From positions 5,920,001 through 5,984,000 of the forward strand of contig NZ_CP106793.1 of the NCBI RefSeq assembly GCF_025642135.1: 64,000 bases of DNA, read 5' to 3'. Source of the DNA: Streptomyces cynarae (GTDB lineage Bacteria; Actinomycetota; Actinomycetes; Streptomycetales; Streptomycetaceae). Below, in pieces: positions 38,331 through 47,670 of this stretch (positions within the stretch are counted from its first letter, which is position 1; each line of letters opens with the position of its first letter). The notes below the pieces were generated by a model, which saw only the letters and a list, made by a program, of their open reading frames with translations, had not been told where the DNA came from and did not search any database. The position numbers were made by a program, and so were the translations under genes.

Positions 38331-39179
38331 GTGGCACGGAAGCTTGCCGTCATCGGGGCCGGACTCATGGGTTCTGGTATTGCCCAGGTATCGGCCCAGG
38401 CCGGCTGGGACGTCATCCTCAGGGACGTCACGGACGAGGCGCTGAACCGTGGCACGGACGCCATCAAGGCGTCGTACGACAAGTTCGTGAGCAAGGGCAA
38501 GCTGGAGGCGCAGGACGCCGACGCGGCGCTCGCCCGCATCACCGCGACCACCGACCTCGACGCCGCCGCCGACGCGGACGTCGTCATCGAGGCCGTCTTC
38601 GAGAAGCTCGAGGTCAAGCACGAGATCTTCCGGACGCTCGACAAGCTCGTACGCGAGGACGCCGTGCTCGCGTCCAACACCTCCGCCATCCCGATCACCA
38701 AGATCGCGGCGGCCACCGAGCACCCGGAGCGCGTCGTCGGCGTGCACTTCTTCTCGCCGGTTCCGATGATGCAGCTCGTCGAACTCGTCCGCGGCTACAA
38801 GACGAGCGACGAAACCCTGGCCACCGCCCGCGAGTTCGCGGAGTCCGTCGGCAAGACCTGTATCGTCGTCAACCGCGACGTCGCCGGTTTCGTGACGACC
38901 CGTCTCATCTCGGCACTCGTCGTCGAGGCCACCAAGCTGTACGAATCGGGCGTGGCCACCGCCGAGGACATCGACCTCGCCTGCAAGCTGGGCTTCGGCC
39001 ACGCCATGGGACCCCTGGCCACCGCCGACCTCACCGGCGTCGACATCCTGCTGCACGCCACCGGCAACATCTACACCGAGACCCAGGACGAGAAGTTCGC
39101 TCCGCCCGAGCTGATGCGCCGGATGGTTGACGCGGGTGACATCGGTCGCAAGAGCGGGCAGGGCTTCTACACGTACTGA
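38331..39179 (+). CDS. 3-hydroxybutyryl-CoA dehydrogenase
   Basis: 282 residues, single-function short enzyme. It oxidises or reduces 3-hydroxyacyl-CoA with NAD(P). The Rossmann motif is VIGAGLMGSGIAQ near the N-terminus; the catalytic His lies in GVHFFSPVPMMQLVELV, with the family's SNTSAIPITKIA and NRDVAGFVTTRLI segments. GTG 38331 follows GGGGAG. TAGTGT at 38283-38288 with GTCACA 17 bp upstream is a candidate promoter. It could serve butyryl-CoA and ethylmalonyl-CoA metabolism together with the thiolase encoded at 53.7 kb. Confidence 0.93.
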   Translation: MARKLAVIGAGLMGSGIAQVSAQAGWDVILRDVTDEALNRGTDAIKASYDKFVSKGKLEAQDADAALARITATTDLDAAADADVVIEAVFEKLEVKHEIFRTLDKLVREDAVLASNTSAIPITKIAAATEHPERVVGVHFFSPVPMMQLVELVRGYKTSDETLATAREFAESVGKTCIVVNRDVAGFVTTRLISALVVEATKLYESGVATAEDIDLACKLGFGHAMGPLATADLTGVDILLHATGNIYTETQDEKFAPPELMRRMVDAGDIGRKSGQGFYTY

Positions 39180-39324
39180 CACCGCGGGCCCCCTCGGGGA
39201 TCACCCTCCCGGGTGAATTCGGTATCGGTTCGCCAACGATCGGCAACCTGGCCGCTCTCCAGGCAGTCAGACGTTGCACAACCACAACGCGGAGTACACA
39301 GCGACGCACTCTCGGGGAGCGCAT

Positions 39325-39648
39325 ATGCACATCAGGGGCGACCACGCCGAGCTGGTCGTCGGGGGCCGCCTCGACGTCCACAGCGCGGCGGACGCCCGTA
39401 CGGTCCTGCACTCGGCCGTCGACGACGGCGTCGGCGACCTGGTGCTCGACCTGTCCGAACTGGACTCCTGGGACGCCACCGGGCTCGGGGTGATCATGGG
39501 GGCCCACCGACGGGCCGGGCGGTGCGGCCGACGGCTGGTGCTGCGCGGTGTTCCGCCGCAGATGCAGCGCCTGCTGGTGGCCACCCGACTGCACCGGATC
39601 CTGGCCATCGAGGGCGGCATCGGGGTGGAGTCACTGCCCCGGGTCTGA
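39325..39648 (+). CDS. STAS-domain anti-sigma factor antagonist
   Basis: 107 residues, a single STAS domain. The site normally phosphorylated in SpoIIAA-like proteins (D-S/T-S-G-L) reads D-A-T-G-L in SWDATGLGVIMG, so the acceptor would be Thr. ATG 39325 has GGGGAGC 4 nt upstream and gives MHIRGDHAELVVGGRLDV; a TTG at 39274 would add 17 residues. No anti-sigma kinase or sigma gene is adjacent, so the partner must be encoded elsewhere. Confidence 0.85.
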   Translation: MHIRGDHAELVVGGRLDVHSAADARTVLHSAVDDGVGDLVLDLSELDSWDATGLGVIMGAHRRAGRCGRRLVLRGVPPQMQRLLVATRLHRILAIEGGIGVESLPRV

Positions 39649-39940
39649 CCGGGCGGTGACCCGACGGCACGGGTTTCGCCGGCGCCAGGCGGGTGACCCG
39701 GAGATCGGCCCCCAGGGGTGAACGCCGACGAAACGTGCGTCGCGCGCAATCCTCACGAGACTGTGATGTCTCGGACGGCGCGGTACCCCGGCCTGTCGGA
39801 GATACTGACCGAAGGTTTAGGGTTCGGCTGCCCGCCGCCCTCAGGCCCACGAGCGGGCACCGGACCAGAAGCGACAGCGCAGTGTGCGGCAAGGCCGGGA
39901 GGGGCTCAGGCACACGACGCTTTTGGGGGGGCTTGGACCT

Positions 39941-42408
39941 ATGGACCCGAACAACCCGGGACCCGAGCAGTACGGCCGGGACGGCGCTGGCGACGCGCCG
40001 GGCCGGCGACCGCCGCGGGACCCCATCACACCCGACTTCGGACAGCCGGCACCGGCACTCGCCCGTACCGTCCAGCTCGTGGCGGGCGACTTCCTGCTCA
40101 CCGTCAACCCCGTCGACGGCAGCGAGATCGAGGTCTGCCCTCCCGGGGAGCGCCCCGCGCGCCCGGCCAAGTACACCGCCGACGAGCGCAGCGGCCGCGA
40201 GCGTGCCGCCAGGCCGCCCGTACCGCCCGGACCCTCGCAGGCACGGCTGCCGCTGCTCGAGCGCCAGGAGGAGCGCGAGCGGCTGGTGCGGCTGCTCGCC
40301 CGCGGCCGCTCGGTCCGGCTCACCGGACCCTCCGGCTCCGGTCGCACTACGCTCCTCGACGTCGTCGCCGAGGACTGCGTGGATCTCGCGCCCGACGGCG
40401 TCGTACGTCTGACCGGCTACCGGCGCACCACCGGCGACCTGCTGTACGACCTCTTCGCTGCCGTCCACAAGGCGCCTCGGCACCGGCCCGACCGGGAGGA
40501 GCTGCTCGGGTACGTCCGCGAGATCGGGGCCGTCGTCGTCCTGGACGACCTGGAGTTCGGCGGCAGCGCGCTCGACGAGCTGCTGGACGCCACACCCGAG
40601 TGCGCGTTCCTGCTCTCCGCCACGCCCGACGTGCCCGCGCCCTCCGCCGACTCGCACGTGGAGGAGGTCTTCCTCGGCGGGCTCGCCCGCTCCGGAGGCC
40701 TGGAACTTCTCGAACACGCGGTCGGCCGCGACCTCACCGAGGACGAGGCGAACTGGGCGGGCGACCTGTGGTTCGAGTCCGAGGGACTGCCGCTGCGCTT
40801 CGTGCAGGCCGGGGCGCTGCTCAGGCAGCGCGACCGGCAGCGGGCCGACGAGGGCGCCGTCGACGAGTTCGGCGTCTTCCAGGACGTCGACGTCCCTGTC
40901 GACGCGCCCTTCGACGCCGGGGACGACCGTGACGTGCCGCTGCCGTCACTCGCCGAGGCCGCCGCGCCCGCCCCGCTGCTCGCCTCCCGGCTCAGCGCCT
41001 CGGCGCGCGAGACGCTGAAGTTCGCGGTCGCGCTCGGGGGAGAGGTGCCGCACCAGACGCATCTGCCGGCCCTCGTCGACGACACCCACGCGGACGCGGC
41101 GCTCGCCGAACTCGTCGGCTGCGCCCTGGTCTCCCCGGTCGGCTCCCGCTACCGGCTCGCGGCCGGAGTGCTGACCCAGCTGGAGGCCGCCGGATACGCG
41201 ACCGGCGCGGAGGAGTACGCGCTCAAGGCCGCCCAGCACTACTCCTGGTGGGCCGGGCACCCCTCGGTCACGCCCGAGAGGGTCTCCGCGGAGGCCGACG
41301 CCATACTGGCCGCGCTGACCGCCCTCGTACCCGCCACCTCCCCGCCCCCCGAGGGCGAGGACAGCGCGGCGGTGCGACTTGCCCGGCAGGCGGCGCCCGC
41401 GCTGGCCGCGGGGCTGCACTGGGGCGCCTGGGAGCGGGCACTGCGCTCAGGCGCGGAGGCGTCCCGGCTGGCCGGGCAGGTCGGGGAGCAGGCCTACTTC
41501 CACCACGAGCTGGGCGTCTTCGCGCTCTGCGGCGGACAGCTCGACCGGGCGCGGGCCGAGCTGGAGGCGTCCATCGGGCTGCGCGGCGCCCTCGCCGACA
41601 AGCGCGGCACGGTCGCGGGGCGGCGCGCCCTTGCCCTGGTCGCCGACCGGTCCGGAGAGACGCCGCCCGGTGTGGAGCTGCCCGCGGTACCGACCCCGCC
41701 GACCGGCTTCCTGGCGCCCACGCCCTCCGACGACATGGGGACCCTGCTCACCCGGCAGGCGCCGCCCGCCCGTCCGGCGGCCTGCGAGGCGTGGGCAAGG
41801 GCACCCGGCGCAACCTGGTGGCCGCGGGTGCGGGCGCGGCCCTTGTCGCGGTGCTCGGCACGGTGGTCACGCTCGGCATGACGTCGAACGACGACGGCAA
41901 GGCCCCGGCGGACCAGGTCCGCGTGGGCCCTTCGGCAAGCCAGGGCACGGACGGCGCAGGCTTGGGAGCGGACAAGGCGGGCGACGACTCGGGCGGCAAG
42001 GCCGGTTCGGGCTCGGTGGGCGCGGCGACGGCGAAGGCTCCCGGCGGAACCGGCACGCCCGGTACTGCGGGCAGCCCGACGCCGGGCAGCACCGGTGACG
42101 TGCCCTCGGGCAACCCGACGGGGACGCAGGGGTCCACTCCCCCGAAGTCGCCGTCGAAGCCGCCGTCCACGCCGCCCACGAAGCCGTCGACGTCGCCTAC
42201 GAGGACGTCGAGCCCCACCCCGACTCAGACCCCCACGAGCTCCGGGCCGACCACGTCCACGTCCCCGGCGCCCACCGCGAGCACGCCGAGCACCTCCAAC
42301 TCGGCCAGCGGCCCCGCCTCCAGCGCCCCTGCCACGTCAAGCAGTTCGGCAAGTGCCCCCGCCACCTCCGCCTCCGGCACCCCGAGCAGCACCGGCACGG
42401 TGATGTAG
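39941..42408 (+). pseudogene. ATP-binding membrane protein interrupted by a frameshift
   Basis: Frame one (39941 to a stop at 41881) encodes a P-loop ATPase: MDPNNPGPEQYG, Walker A RLTGPSGSGRTTLLD, Walker B VVVLDDLEFGG and a helical repeat-like C-terminal part. At about 41750-41790 the meaningful sequence shifts to another frame, which gives a basic stretch (GVGKGTRRN), a membrane helix (LVAAGAGAALVAVLGTVVTLG) and a 165-residue Ser/Thr/Pro-rich tail ending at 42408. The change equals one base lost (or two gained) in a GCCGCCCGCCCG run. Restored, it would be one protein of about 820 residues. ATG 39941 follows a GGGGGG run. A sequencing error cannot be excluded. Confidence 0.7.
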
Positions 42409-42423
42409 CGCCCCGGCGACGCA

Positions 42424-42458
42424 AGAGGGCCGGGTCCGCCTCCCGGACCCGGCCCTCT
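42424..42458. terminator. Bidirectional terminator before nucS
   Basis: Perfect 15-bp stem (AGAGGGCCGGGTCCG with its complement) around a 5-nt loop, between the convergent ATPase gene and nucS. Confidence 0.85.
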
Positions 42459-42496
42459 GCCGTCGTACCGTCCCTCGGGACGAATCACGAATCGCC

Positions 42497-43168
42497 TCAG
42501 AACAAGCGGAGCTTGTCGTCCTCGATGCCCCTCAGGGCGTCGTAGTCCAGCACCGCACAGCTGATCCCGCGGTCCGTGGCCAGCACGCGGGCCTGCGGCT
42601 TGATCTCCTGGGCCGCGAAGATGCCGCGCACCGGCGCGAGGTGCGGGTCCCGGTTCAGGAGCTCCAGGTAGCGCGTGAGCTGTTCCACGCCGTCGATCTC
42701 GCCGCGCCGTTTGATCTCCACCGCCACGGTCTGCCCCTCGGCGTCCCGGCACAGGATGTCCACCGGCCCGATCGCCGTCATGTACTCGCGGCGGATCAGC
42801 GTGTAGCCCTCACCGAGGGTCTCGATCCGGTCGGCGAGCAGTTCCTGAAGGTGCGCTTCCACGCCGTCCTTGATCAGCCCCGGGTCGACGCCGAGTTCAT
42901 GCGAGGAGTCGTGGAGGATCTCCTCCATCGTGATGATCAGTTTCTCGCCCGTCTTGTTGATCACGGTCCACACACCCTCCTCGTCGCCCGAACCCTCCTT
43001 CAGCGTGCAGGGCGGCGACATCCAGTTGAGGGGCTTGTAGGCACGGTCGTCCGCGTGGATCGAGACGCTTCCGTCCGCCTTCACCAGGATCAGGCGGGGA
43101 GCGGAGGGGAGGTGAGCGGTGAGACGGCCCGCGTAGTCGACGGAGCACCGGGCAATGACGAGACGCAT
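42497..43168 (-). CDS. nucS: Mismatch-specific endonuclease NucS/EndoMS
   Basis: 223 residues. NucS cuts both strands at certain mismatches and is the mismatch-repair enzyme of actinobacteria, which lack MutS/MutL. The N-terminal DNA-binding/dimerisation domain begins [16 protein letters not shown]; the C-terminal RecB-like nuclease has GPVDILCRD and [20 protein letters not shown] with the catalytic Asp and E-x-K. The C-terminal LRLF may act as a sliding-clamp-binding tail, as in other NucS proteins. The start at 43168 is the family start; codons upstream to 43312 are not protein-like. Confidence 0.95.
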   Translation of the reverse strand: MRLVIARCSVDYAGRLTAHLPSAPRLILVKADGSVSIHADDRAYKPLNWMSPPCTLKEGSGDEEGVWTVINKTGEKLIITMEEILHDSSHELGVDPGLIKDGVEAHLQELLADRIETLGEGYTLIRREYMTAIGPVDILCRDAEGQTVAVEIKRRGEIDGVEQLTRYLELLNRDPHLAPVRGIFAAQEIKPQARVLATDRGISCAVLDYDALRGIEDDKLRLF

Positions 43169-43381
43169 GGTCGGCAACGCTACTCGACGCCCCCGTCCGC
43201 ACGCGATTCGACCTTGAGCGAGCCGGCCCCCGGGGCTCCCCCCTTTTTCCCGAGATGCCCCCGTTCGGCAATGGCTGGTTGTGTGCCCAGTGGGATTTCG
43301 CTGTGTTCGCATTTTCCTGGTGCCGTCATCGGCGGTTGCCTACCGTAGTAAACGGGAGGTCGCGAAGTGTGTACTCAGCGT

Positions 43382-43397
43382 GTTCGATATTGCGAAC
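43382..43397. promoter_or_regulatory. GTTCG-N6-CGAAC inverted repeat
   Basis: Perfect 5-bp half-sites spaced by 6 nt in the 281-bp divergent gap between nucS and the small conserved gene at 43450, in an A+T-richer patch. It is a possible operator of unknown regulator. The half-site order is opposite to that of the LexA box. Confidence 0.3.
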
Positions 43398-43449
43398 TCC
43401 CTTACCTGTCCATCAACCCCTGTTGTCTCGGGGTGCGAGAGGAGAACCC

Positions 43450-43842
43450 ATGTCGCTCGACGTCTCACCGGCCCTACTCGAACAGGCCGAGCGAGGCGAG
43501 GTCGACGAAGCCGATTTCGTCGACTGCGTCCGGACCTCCCTGCCCTATGCGTGGGAGATGATCAGCTCCCTGGTGGCCCAGCTGAAGGTCGACGGCGGTG
43601 ACTTCGCCGACAACCAGACGCCCCCGCCGGACGAGCAGGCACGTGGACAGCTGCTGCGCGCGCTCGCGAGCGACGCGATACGCGGCGCGTTGCAGCGGCA
43701 CTTCGGAGTGCGCCTGGCGTTCCAGAACTGCCACCGAGTGGCGGTGTTCCCGCTGGACTCCTCGGTGGACGACACGTTGGCCCGCTTCACCTCGGTCCGC
43801 AGCCAGCTCCTCAACCAGTCACCGGAGCTGCGCGACTGCTGA
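43450..43842 (+). CDS. Small conserved actinomycete protein (SCO5389-like)
   Basis: 130 residues, no signal peptide or membrane segment. It begins MSLDVSPALLEQAERGEVDEADFVDCVRTSLPYAWE in overlapping family-like helices and ends VRSQLLNQSPELRDC with a terminal Cys. It contains acidic N-terminal helices and a central region ARGQLLRALASDAIRGAL. From memory it belongs to a Streptomyces family named after SCO5389, with no known function. The ribosome-binding site GAGAGGAGA is strong, suggesting good expression. It converges on the luciferase-like gene across a complex hairpin. Confidence 0.8.
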   Translation: MSLDVSPALLEQAERGEVDEADFVDCVRTSLPYAWEMISSLVAQLKVDGGDFADNQTPPPDEQARGQLLRALASDAIRGALQRHFGVRLAFQNCHRVAVFPLDSSVDDTLARFTSVRSQLLNQSPELRDC

Positions 43843-43860
43843 GACCCGCAGATTCGTACG

Positions 43861-43919
43861 GCTTGCCGCTCCGCACGCGGGAAGTGCACCGGTTTCGGAG
43901 CGGCAAGCTCCCGCGTGCG
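43861..43919. terminator. Two mutually exclusive hairpins between convergent genes
   Basis: GCTTGCCGCTCCG (43861-43873) can pair with CGGAGCGGCAAGC (43896-43908), while CGCACGCGGGA (43872-43882) can pair with TCCCGCGTGCG (43909-43919). The two stems (13 and 11 bp) overlap at 43872-43873, and the second would interleave with the first. At least a bidirectional terminator for the genes on each side. Confidence 0.65.
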
Positions 43920-43962
43920 CAGCAAAGCGGCGAGCTCCCGCATCCGTGACCCGCCCGGTGGT

Positions 43963-44991
43963 TCAGCGGAGGTGGGGGAGTACCTCGGCGCCCAGCCTGC
44001 GGACGTTCTCCACCGTCGCCGCAAGGTCGCCGGAGCCCTCGACGAGCAGCGCGAAGCGTGTGATGCCGGTCCGCTCGGAGGTCGCCGCGAGCCGGTCGGC
44101 GCACAGGCGCGGGGTGCCCACCGGGTGCAACCCGCAGAGCAGTTCGGTGTACGCGAGCGGGTCCCGCATCGCGCGGGCCCGCCCGTCCACCGTCACATGC
44201 GCGTCGAGCCCCTGTTTCAGCCAGCCTGGCATCGCCTTCGTCAGCGCCTCGACGGCGTCGGTGCGCCGGTCGGCGATCTGGCAGACGCCCGCCGAGACAT
44301 GGGCGGCGCCGGCGATCGTGTCGCCGCCGACTCCGGCCGCCTGCGCGTGACTCCGCCACAGCGCGACCATGTCCGCCTTCTCCTCGTCCCCCACGTGCAT
44401 GCCGAGCAGCATCGGCAGCCCCCGCTCGGCCGCCAGCCGTACGCTCGCCGGCGAGGTGCAGGCGACGACGACCTCCGGGCCCTCGGCGTCCGTGAGCGAC
44501 TCCGACGGGCGCGGGACGACCGGGACTTCACGGAAGGTGAATCGTTCCCCCGCGGCGGCGACGGACGGTTCGCGCAGCCAGCGCACCAGCAGATCGAGTG
44601 ATTCCGGGAAGCCCGTCTCGTACGCCTCAAGGCCCGCGCCGAACACCTCCAGGTCCACCCACGGTCCGCCGCGCCCCACCCCGAGCGAGAACCGCCCGCC
44701 GGAGGCGATGTGCAGCAGCGCGGCCTGCTCGCCGAGTGCGACCGGATGCGCGGTGGGCAGGACGCTCACCGCCGTGCCGACCCGGATCCGGCGGGTGCGG
44801 CCCAGCAGGAGGGCTGCCAGCGTGATCGCCGACGGGCAGGTCCCGTACGGCACGAAGTGGTGCTCGGCCAGCCACACCGTGTCCAGGCCCGCCTCCTCGG
44901 CGGCCTCGGCCGACCGCACCGCGCGGTGCAGCGCCTCCCCCTGGCCCTGTCCCGGAAACTGGGCCGCCAGTACAAAACTTCCAACGCGCAT
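43963..44991 (-). CDS. Luciferase-like flavin-dependent monooxygenase
   Basis: 342 residues, TIM-barrel family that includes bacterial luciferase and F420/FMN-dependent oxidoreductases. Recognisable parts: MRVGSFVLAAQFPGQ at the start, GLDTVWLAEHHFVPYG, VLPTAHPVALGEQAALLHIASGG in pieces (for example HPVALGEQAALL) and LGVGRGG. The start at 44991 follows AGGAAG; upstream codons to 45066 are not conserved in style. Substrate unknown. It stands alone between terminator and a 220-bp non-coding gap. Confidence 0.88.
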   Translation of the reverse strand: MRVGSFVLAAQFPGQGQGEALHRAVRSAEAAEEAGLDTVWLAEHHFVPYGTCPSAITLAALLLGRTRRIRVGTAVSVLPTAHPVALGEQAALLHIASGGRFSLGVGRGGPWVDLEVFGAGLEAYETGFPESLDLLVRWLREPSVAAAGERFTFREVPVVPRPSESLTDAEGPEVVVACTSPASVRLAAERGLPMLLGMHVGDEEKADMVALWRSHAQAAGVGGDTIAGAAHVSAGVCQIADRRTDAVEALTKAMPGWLKQGLDAHVTVDGRARAMRDPLAYTELLCGLHPVGTPRLCADRLAATSERTGITRFALLVEGSGDLAATVENVRRLGAEVLPHLR

Positions 44992-45212
44992 CGCACTTCC
45001 TGCTTTCCTGGCTCCGACGCGGAGCTCCCCCACGGGGCATAACTGCCTGACATGTGCCCAAGTCACGGGTTGGCGGAGAGATTTGCGGATTGTCTGCCGA
45101 ATGAGCCGATGGGAGGGCGGATCCGTGGAGTCGGTGACGTACGCGTACCCCTGTCGGTGCCGCGTAGGCTGGATACGGCCGCTGCTCCCTGTATAGCCCT
45201 GTGAGGTGTCCC

Positions 45213-45542
45213 GTGTCCCCGCGTCGCAACCGACCCAAGGGCCCAGGCTCGTCCGGCCGGAGTGCGGACGACGACAGGGAGCGGTACGGCGGCTGGCAGT
45301 CCACCGAGAGCTGGCAGGGCGAGGAGTGGAGCGTGCGCCATGTGGCGGGCGCGAGCGCCGAGGGCAAGACCTACCGGTGCCCCGGCTGCGACCAGGTGAT
45401 CTCCTCGGGCGTCCCGCACGTGGTGGCCTGGCCCGCGTTCGCGGGGGTGGACGAACGCCGGCACTGGCACAAGTCCTGCTGGAACGCGAAGGACCGCCGC
45501 ACCACGCGGGTGCAGCGGTCCCGTAACGCGCCGAAGTACTGA
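45213..45542 (+). CDS. Small zinc-ribbon-like protein
   Basis: 109 residues. A basic, disordered N-terminus (SPRRNRPKGPGSSGRSADDD) precedes a compact domain with YRCPGCDQVI and HWHKSCW, giving a C-x2-C...H-x-H-x2-C set that could bind zinc, and a basic C-terminal tail (KDRRTTRVQRSRNAPKY). GTG 45213 is preceded by GTGAGG. It resembles small conserved ATP/GTP-binding-annotated proteins of Streptomyces; the role is unknown, nucleic-acid binding is possible. Confidence 0.75.
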   Translation: MSPRRNRPKGPGSSGRSADDDRERYGGWQSTESWQGEEWSVRHVAGASAEGKTYRCPGCDQVISSGVPHVVAWPAFAGVDERRHWHKSCWNAKDRRTTRVQRSRNAPKY

Positions 45543-45559
45543 GGCCCCGGGCCCGGGGT

Positions 45560-46429
45560 CTACACGTCCCGCCGTTCCAGCAGCAGCCAGGCGCCGGCGA
45601 AGGCGAGGGCCGCGAGGCCGAGGACGATCCACACCGGCTCCCAGCCCGTGGCGCCGGAGCCGCCGAGGGACTCCCCGTACAGGGTGCTGAGCTGGCTCGG
45701 GATCGAGTACTCCAGCAGGAACCTCTGCAGGCCCTGCATCGACTCCGAGAACAGGAACATCGCGATGACGAGCGGGGCGAGCACCAGGCCGATCATGATG
45801 GTGATGGCACCCGCCGAGTGCCGGATGACGGAGCCCACGAACAGCGACAGCAGGCCGAGCAGCGCCACGTACAGGCCGATGCCGACCGTCCCCTTCAGCC
45901 ACTCCATGCCGGTGGGCTGGGCCAGCCCGTAGCTCTTCAGCATGGCGGTCTGGAGGATGCCGACGAGCAGCGCGGACACCGTCGTGATCACGAAGGCCAC
46001 GGCGAAGAAGACGATCGCCTTCGCCAGCAGCACCCTGGTCCGGCTCGGGCACGCGGTCATGGTCGTCCGGATCATCCCGGTGCCGTACTCGGAGGCGGTG
46101 GTCAGCACGCCGAGCGTGATGATGCAGATGCTGCCGGTCAGGACTCCGCCGATCCCGAGGCCGAGCGGTGAGTTGCCCTCGAGGCGGGCATCCGACGCGG
46201 CGGCGATGGCGGCGAACAGCGTCCCGATGCCGATCATGAGGACCAGGAAGACACCCAGCGTCCACATCGTGGAGCGCACCGACCTGATCTTCGTCCACTC
46301 CGAGGCGATGGCGTGTCCGAGGTGGGTGCGCACCACGGGGATCGGCGAGGTGTAGGTCGGGTACACGGAACCGGGCGCCGTCTGCCAGGTGGGCGCGGCC
46401 TGCGGCATGGGGGGCTGGGGCGTGCTCAT
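45560..46429 (-). CDS. ABC-2 type permease
   Basis: 289 residues with six membrane helices. A Pro/Gln-rich N-terminus (MSTPQPPMPQAAPTWQTA) precedes VVRTHLGHAIASEWTKIRSVRSTMW, the usual ABC-2 entry helix. GVLTTASEYGTGMIRTTMTACPSR in pieces (ASEYGTGMIRTTM) is the conserved loop of this family. The ATG overlaps the stop of the ATPase gene (ATGA), so the two are coupled. Substrate unknown. Confidence 0.9.
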   Translation of the reverse strand: MSTPQPPMPQAAPTWQTAPGSVYPTYTSPIPVVRTHLGHAIASEWTKIRSVRSTMWTLGVFLVLMIGIGTLFAAIAAASDARLEGNSPLGLGIGGVLTGSICIITLGVLTTASEYGTGMIRTTMTACPSRTRVLLAKAIVFFAVAFVITTVSALLVGILQTAMLKSYGLAQPTGMEWLKGTVGIGLYVALLGLLSLFVGSVIRHSAGAITIMIGLVLAPLVIAMFLFSESMQGLQRFLLEYSIPSQLSTLYGESLGGSGATGWEPVWIVLGLAALAFAGAWLLLERRDV

Positions 46430-47670
46430 CGGGCGTCCTCGGACTTGGTCGGGTCGGCAGCGGCGGTGGCGTCGGCGGCGGGCGCCTGCGCGGGCGGGGC
46501 GGCGGGGACCGGCGCCTGGTCCTGGGGCCCCGGCTGCGTGTAGGGGTTCGGCTGCTGCCCGGCGGACGGTGCGGGCGGGGCGGTGTACGGACCCGTGGGC
46601 GGCTGCCCGGGCTGCGCCGGCATGGAGAACGGCTGTCCGCCCTGCTGCTGCGGCGGCGGTGGGGCGTACCAGCCCGGCTGACCCTGCCCCGGCACCGGGA
46701 CCGGCGGCTGGACACCGGGCGGCAGCGGCTGCATCAGGCCCGCCTTCTGGTCGATGCTCGAGCGGTAGTCGACGGCTCCCTGCGTCATCCGCATGTACGC
46801 CTCCTCGAGCGAGGCCTGGTGCGGCGACAGTTCCCACAGGCGTACGTCGGTGTCGTGCGCGATGTCGCTGATGCGGGGCAGCGGCAGCCCGGTGACCCGC
46901 AGCGCGCCGTCCTGCTCGGGCAGCACGTGCCCGCCCGCCTCGGTGAGTGCGGCCGTCAGCTTCTCCCGCTGCTGTGGCTCGGTGTCGGGGGTGCGGACGC
47001 GGGCGAAGTCGGCGGAGTTGGCGGAGATGAAGTCCTTCACGCTCATGTCGGCGAGCAACTGCCCGCGCCCGATCACGATCAGATGGTCGGCGGTGAGCGC
47101 CATCTCGCTCATCAGGTGCGAGGAGACGAAGACCGTACGGCCCTCCGCCGCGAGGGACTTCATCAGGTTGCGGACCCACAGGATGCCCTCGGGGTCGAGG
47201 CCGTTGACCGGTTCGTCGAACAGCAGCACCTGAGGGTCGCCGAGCAGCGCGGCGGCGATGCCGAGCCGCTGCCCCATGCCGAGCGAGAAGCCCTTGGACC
47301 GCTTCCCGGCCACCTCCTGAAGGCCGACGACGGCCAGCACCTCGTCCACGCGGCGGGCCGGGATGCCCGAGAGCTGGGCGAGGGACAGCAGATGGTTGCG
47401 GGCGGCCCGGCCGCCGTGCACGGCCTTGGCGTCGAGCAGGGCGCCGACCTGGCGGGGCGCGTTGGGCAGCTTCCGGTAGGGGTAGCCGCCGATCGTCACC
47501 GTCCCCGAGGTCGGATTGTCCAGGCCGAGGATCATCCGCATGGTCGTCGACTTGCCCGAGCCGTTCGGCCCGAGGAAGCCGGTGACGGATCCCGGCCGCA
47601 CCTGGAAGGAGAGGTTGTACACAGCGGTCTTGTCGCCGTAGCGCTTGGTCAGGCCGACTGCCTCGATCAT
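46426..47670 (-). CDS. ABC transporter ATPase with long Pro/Gln-rich tail
   Basis: 414 residues. The first 310 are a normal ABC ATPase: Walker A GPNGSGKSTTM, signature FSLGMGQRLGIAAALL, Walker B VLLFDEPVNGLDPEG and the switch His in VFVSSHLMSEMAL. The signature has S-L-G-M-G in place of LSGGQ, known in this subfamily. The last 100 residues are low-complexity Pro, Gln, Gly and Ala (QPGWYAPPPPQQQGGQPF, PPTGPYTAPPAPS), unusual for an ABC ATPase. The start MIEAVGLTKRYGDK at 47670 is preferred; GTG 47679 or TTG 47688 are possible. Confidence 0.9.
   Translation of the reverse strand: MIEAVGLTKRYGDKTAVYNLSFQVRPGSVTGFLGPNGSGKSTTMRMILGLDNPTSGTVTIGGYPYRKLPNAPRQVGALLDAKAVHGGRAARNHLLSLAQLSGIPARRVDEVLAVVGLQEVAGKRSKGFSLGMGQRLGIAAALLGDPQVLLFDEPVNGLDPEGILWVRNLMKSLAAEGRTVFVSSHLMSEMALTADHLIVIGRGQLLADMSVKDFISANSADFARVRTPDTEPQQREKLTAALTEAGGHVLPEQDGALRVTGLPLPRISDIAHDTDVRLWELSPHQASLEEAYMRMTQGAVDYRSSIDQKAGLMQPLPPGVQPPVPVPGQGQPGWYAPPPPQQQGGQPFSMPAQPGQPPTGPYTAPPAPSAGQQPNPYTQPGPQDQAPVPAAPPAQAPAADATAAADPTKSEDAR

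Noticed and set aside
42041..42404. CRISPR- or VNTR-like pattern in the Ser/Thr/Pro-rich tail
   Set aside because: No unit of fixed length repeats; it is ordinary low-complexity coding sequence.
41879..42408. Independent small secreted Ser/Thr/Pro-rich protein starting at ATG 41879 or GTG 41791
   Set aside because: GTG 41791 has only a 1-nt spacing to GAGG, ATG 41879 would drop the membrane helix, and the sequence continues the ATPase if one base is restored.
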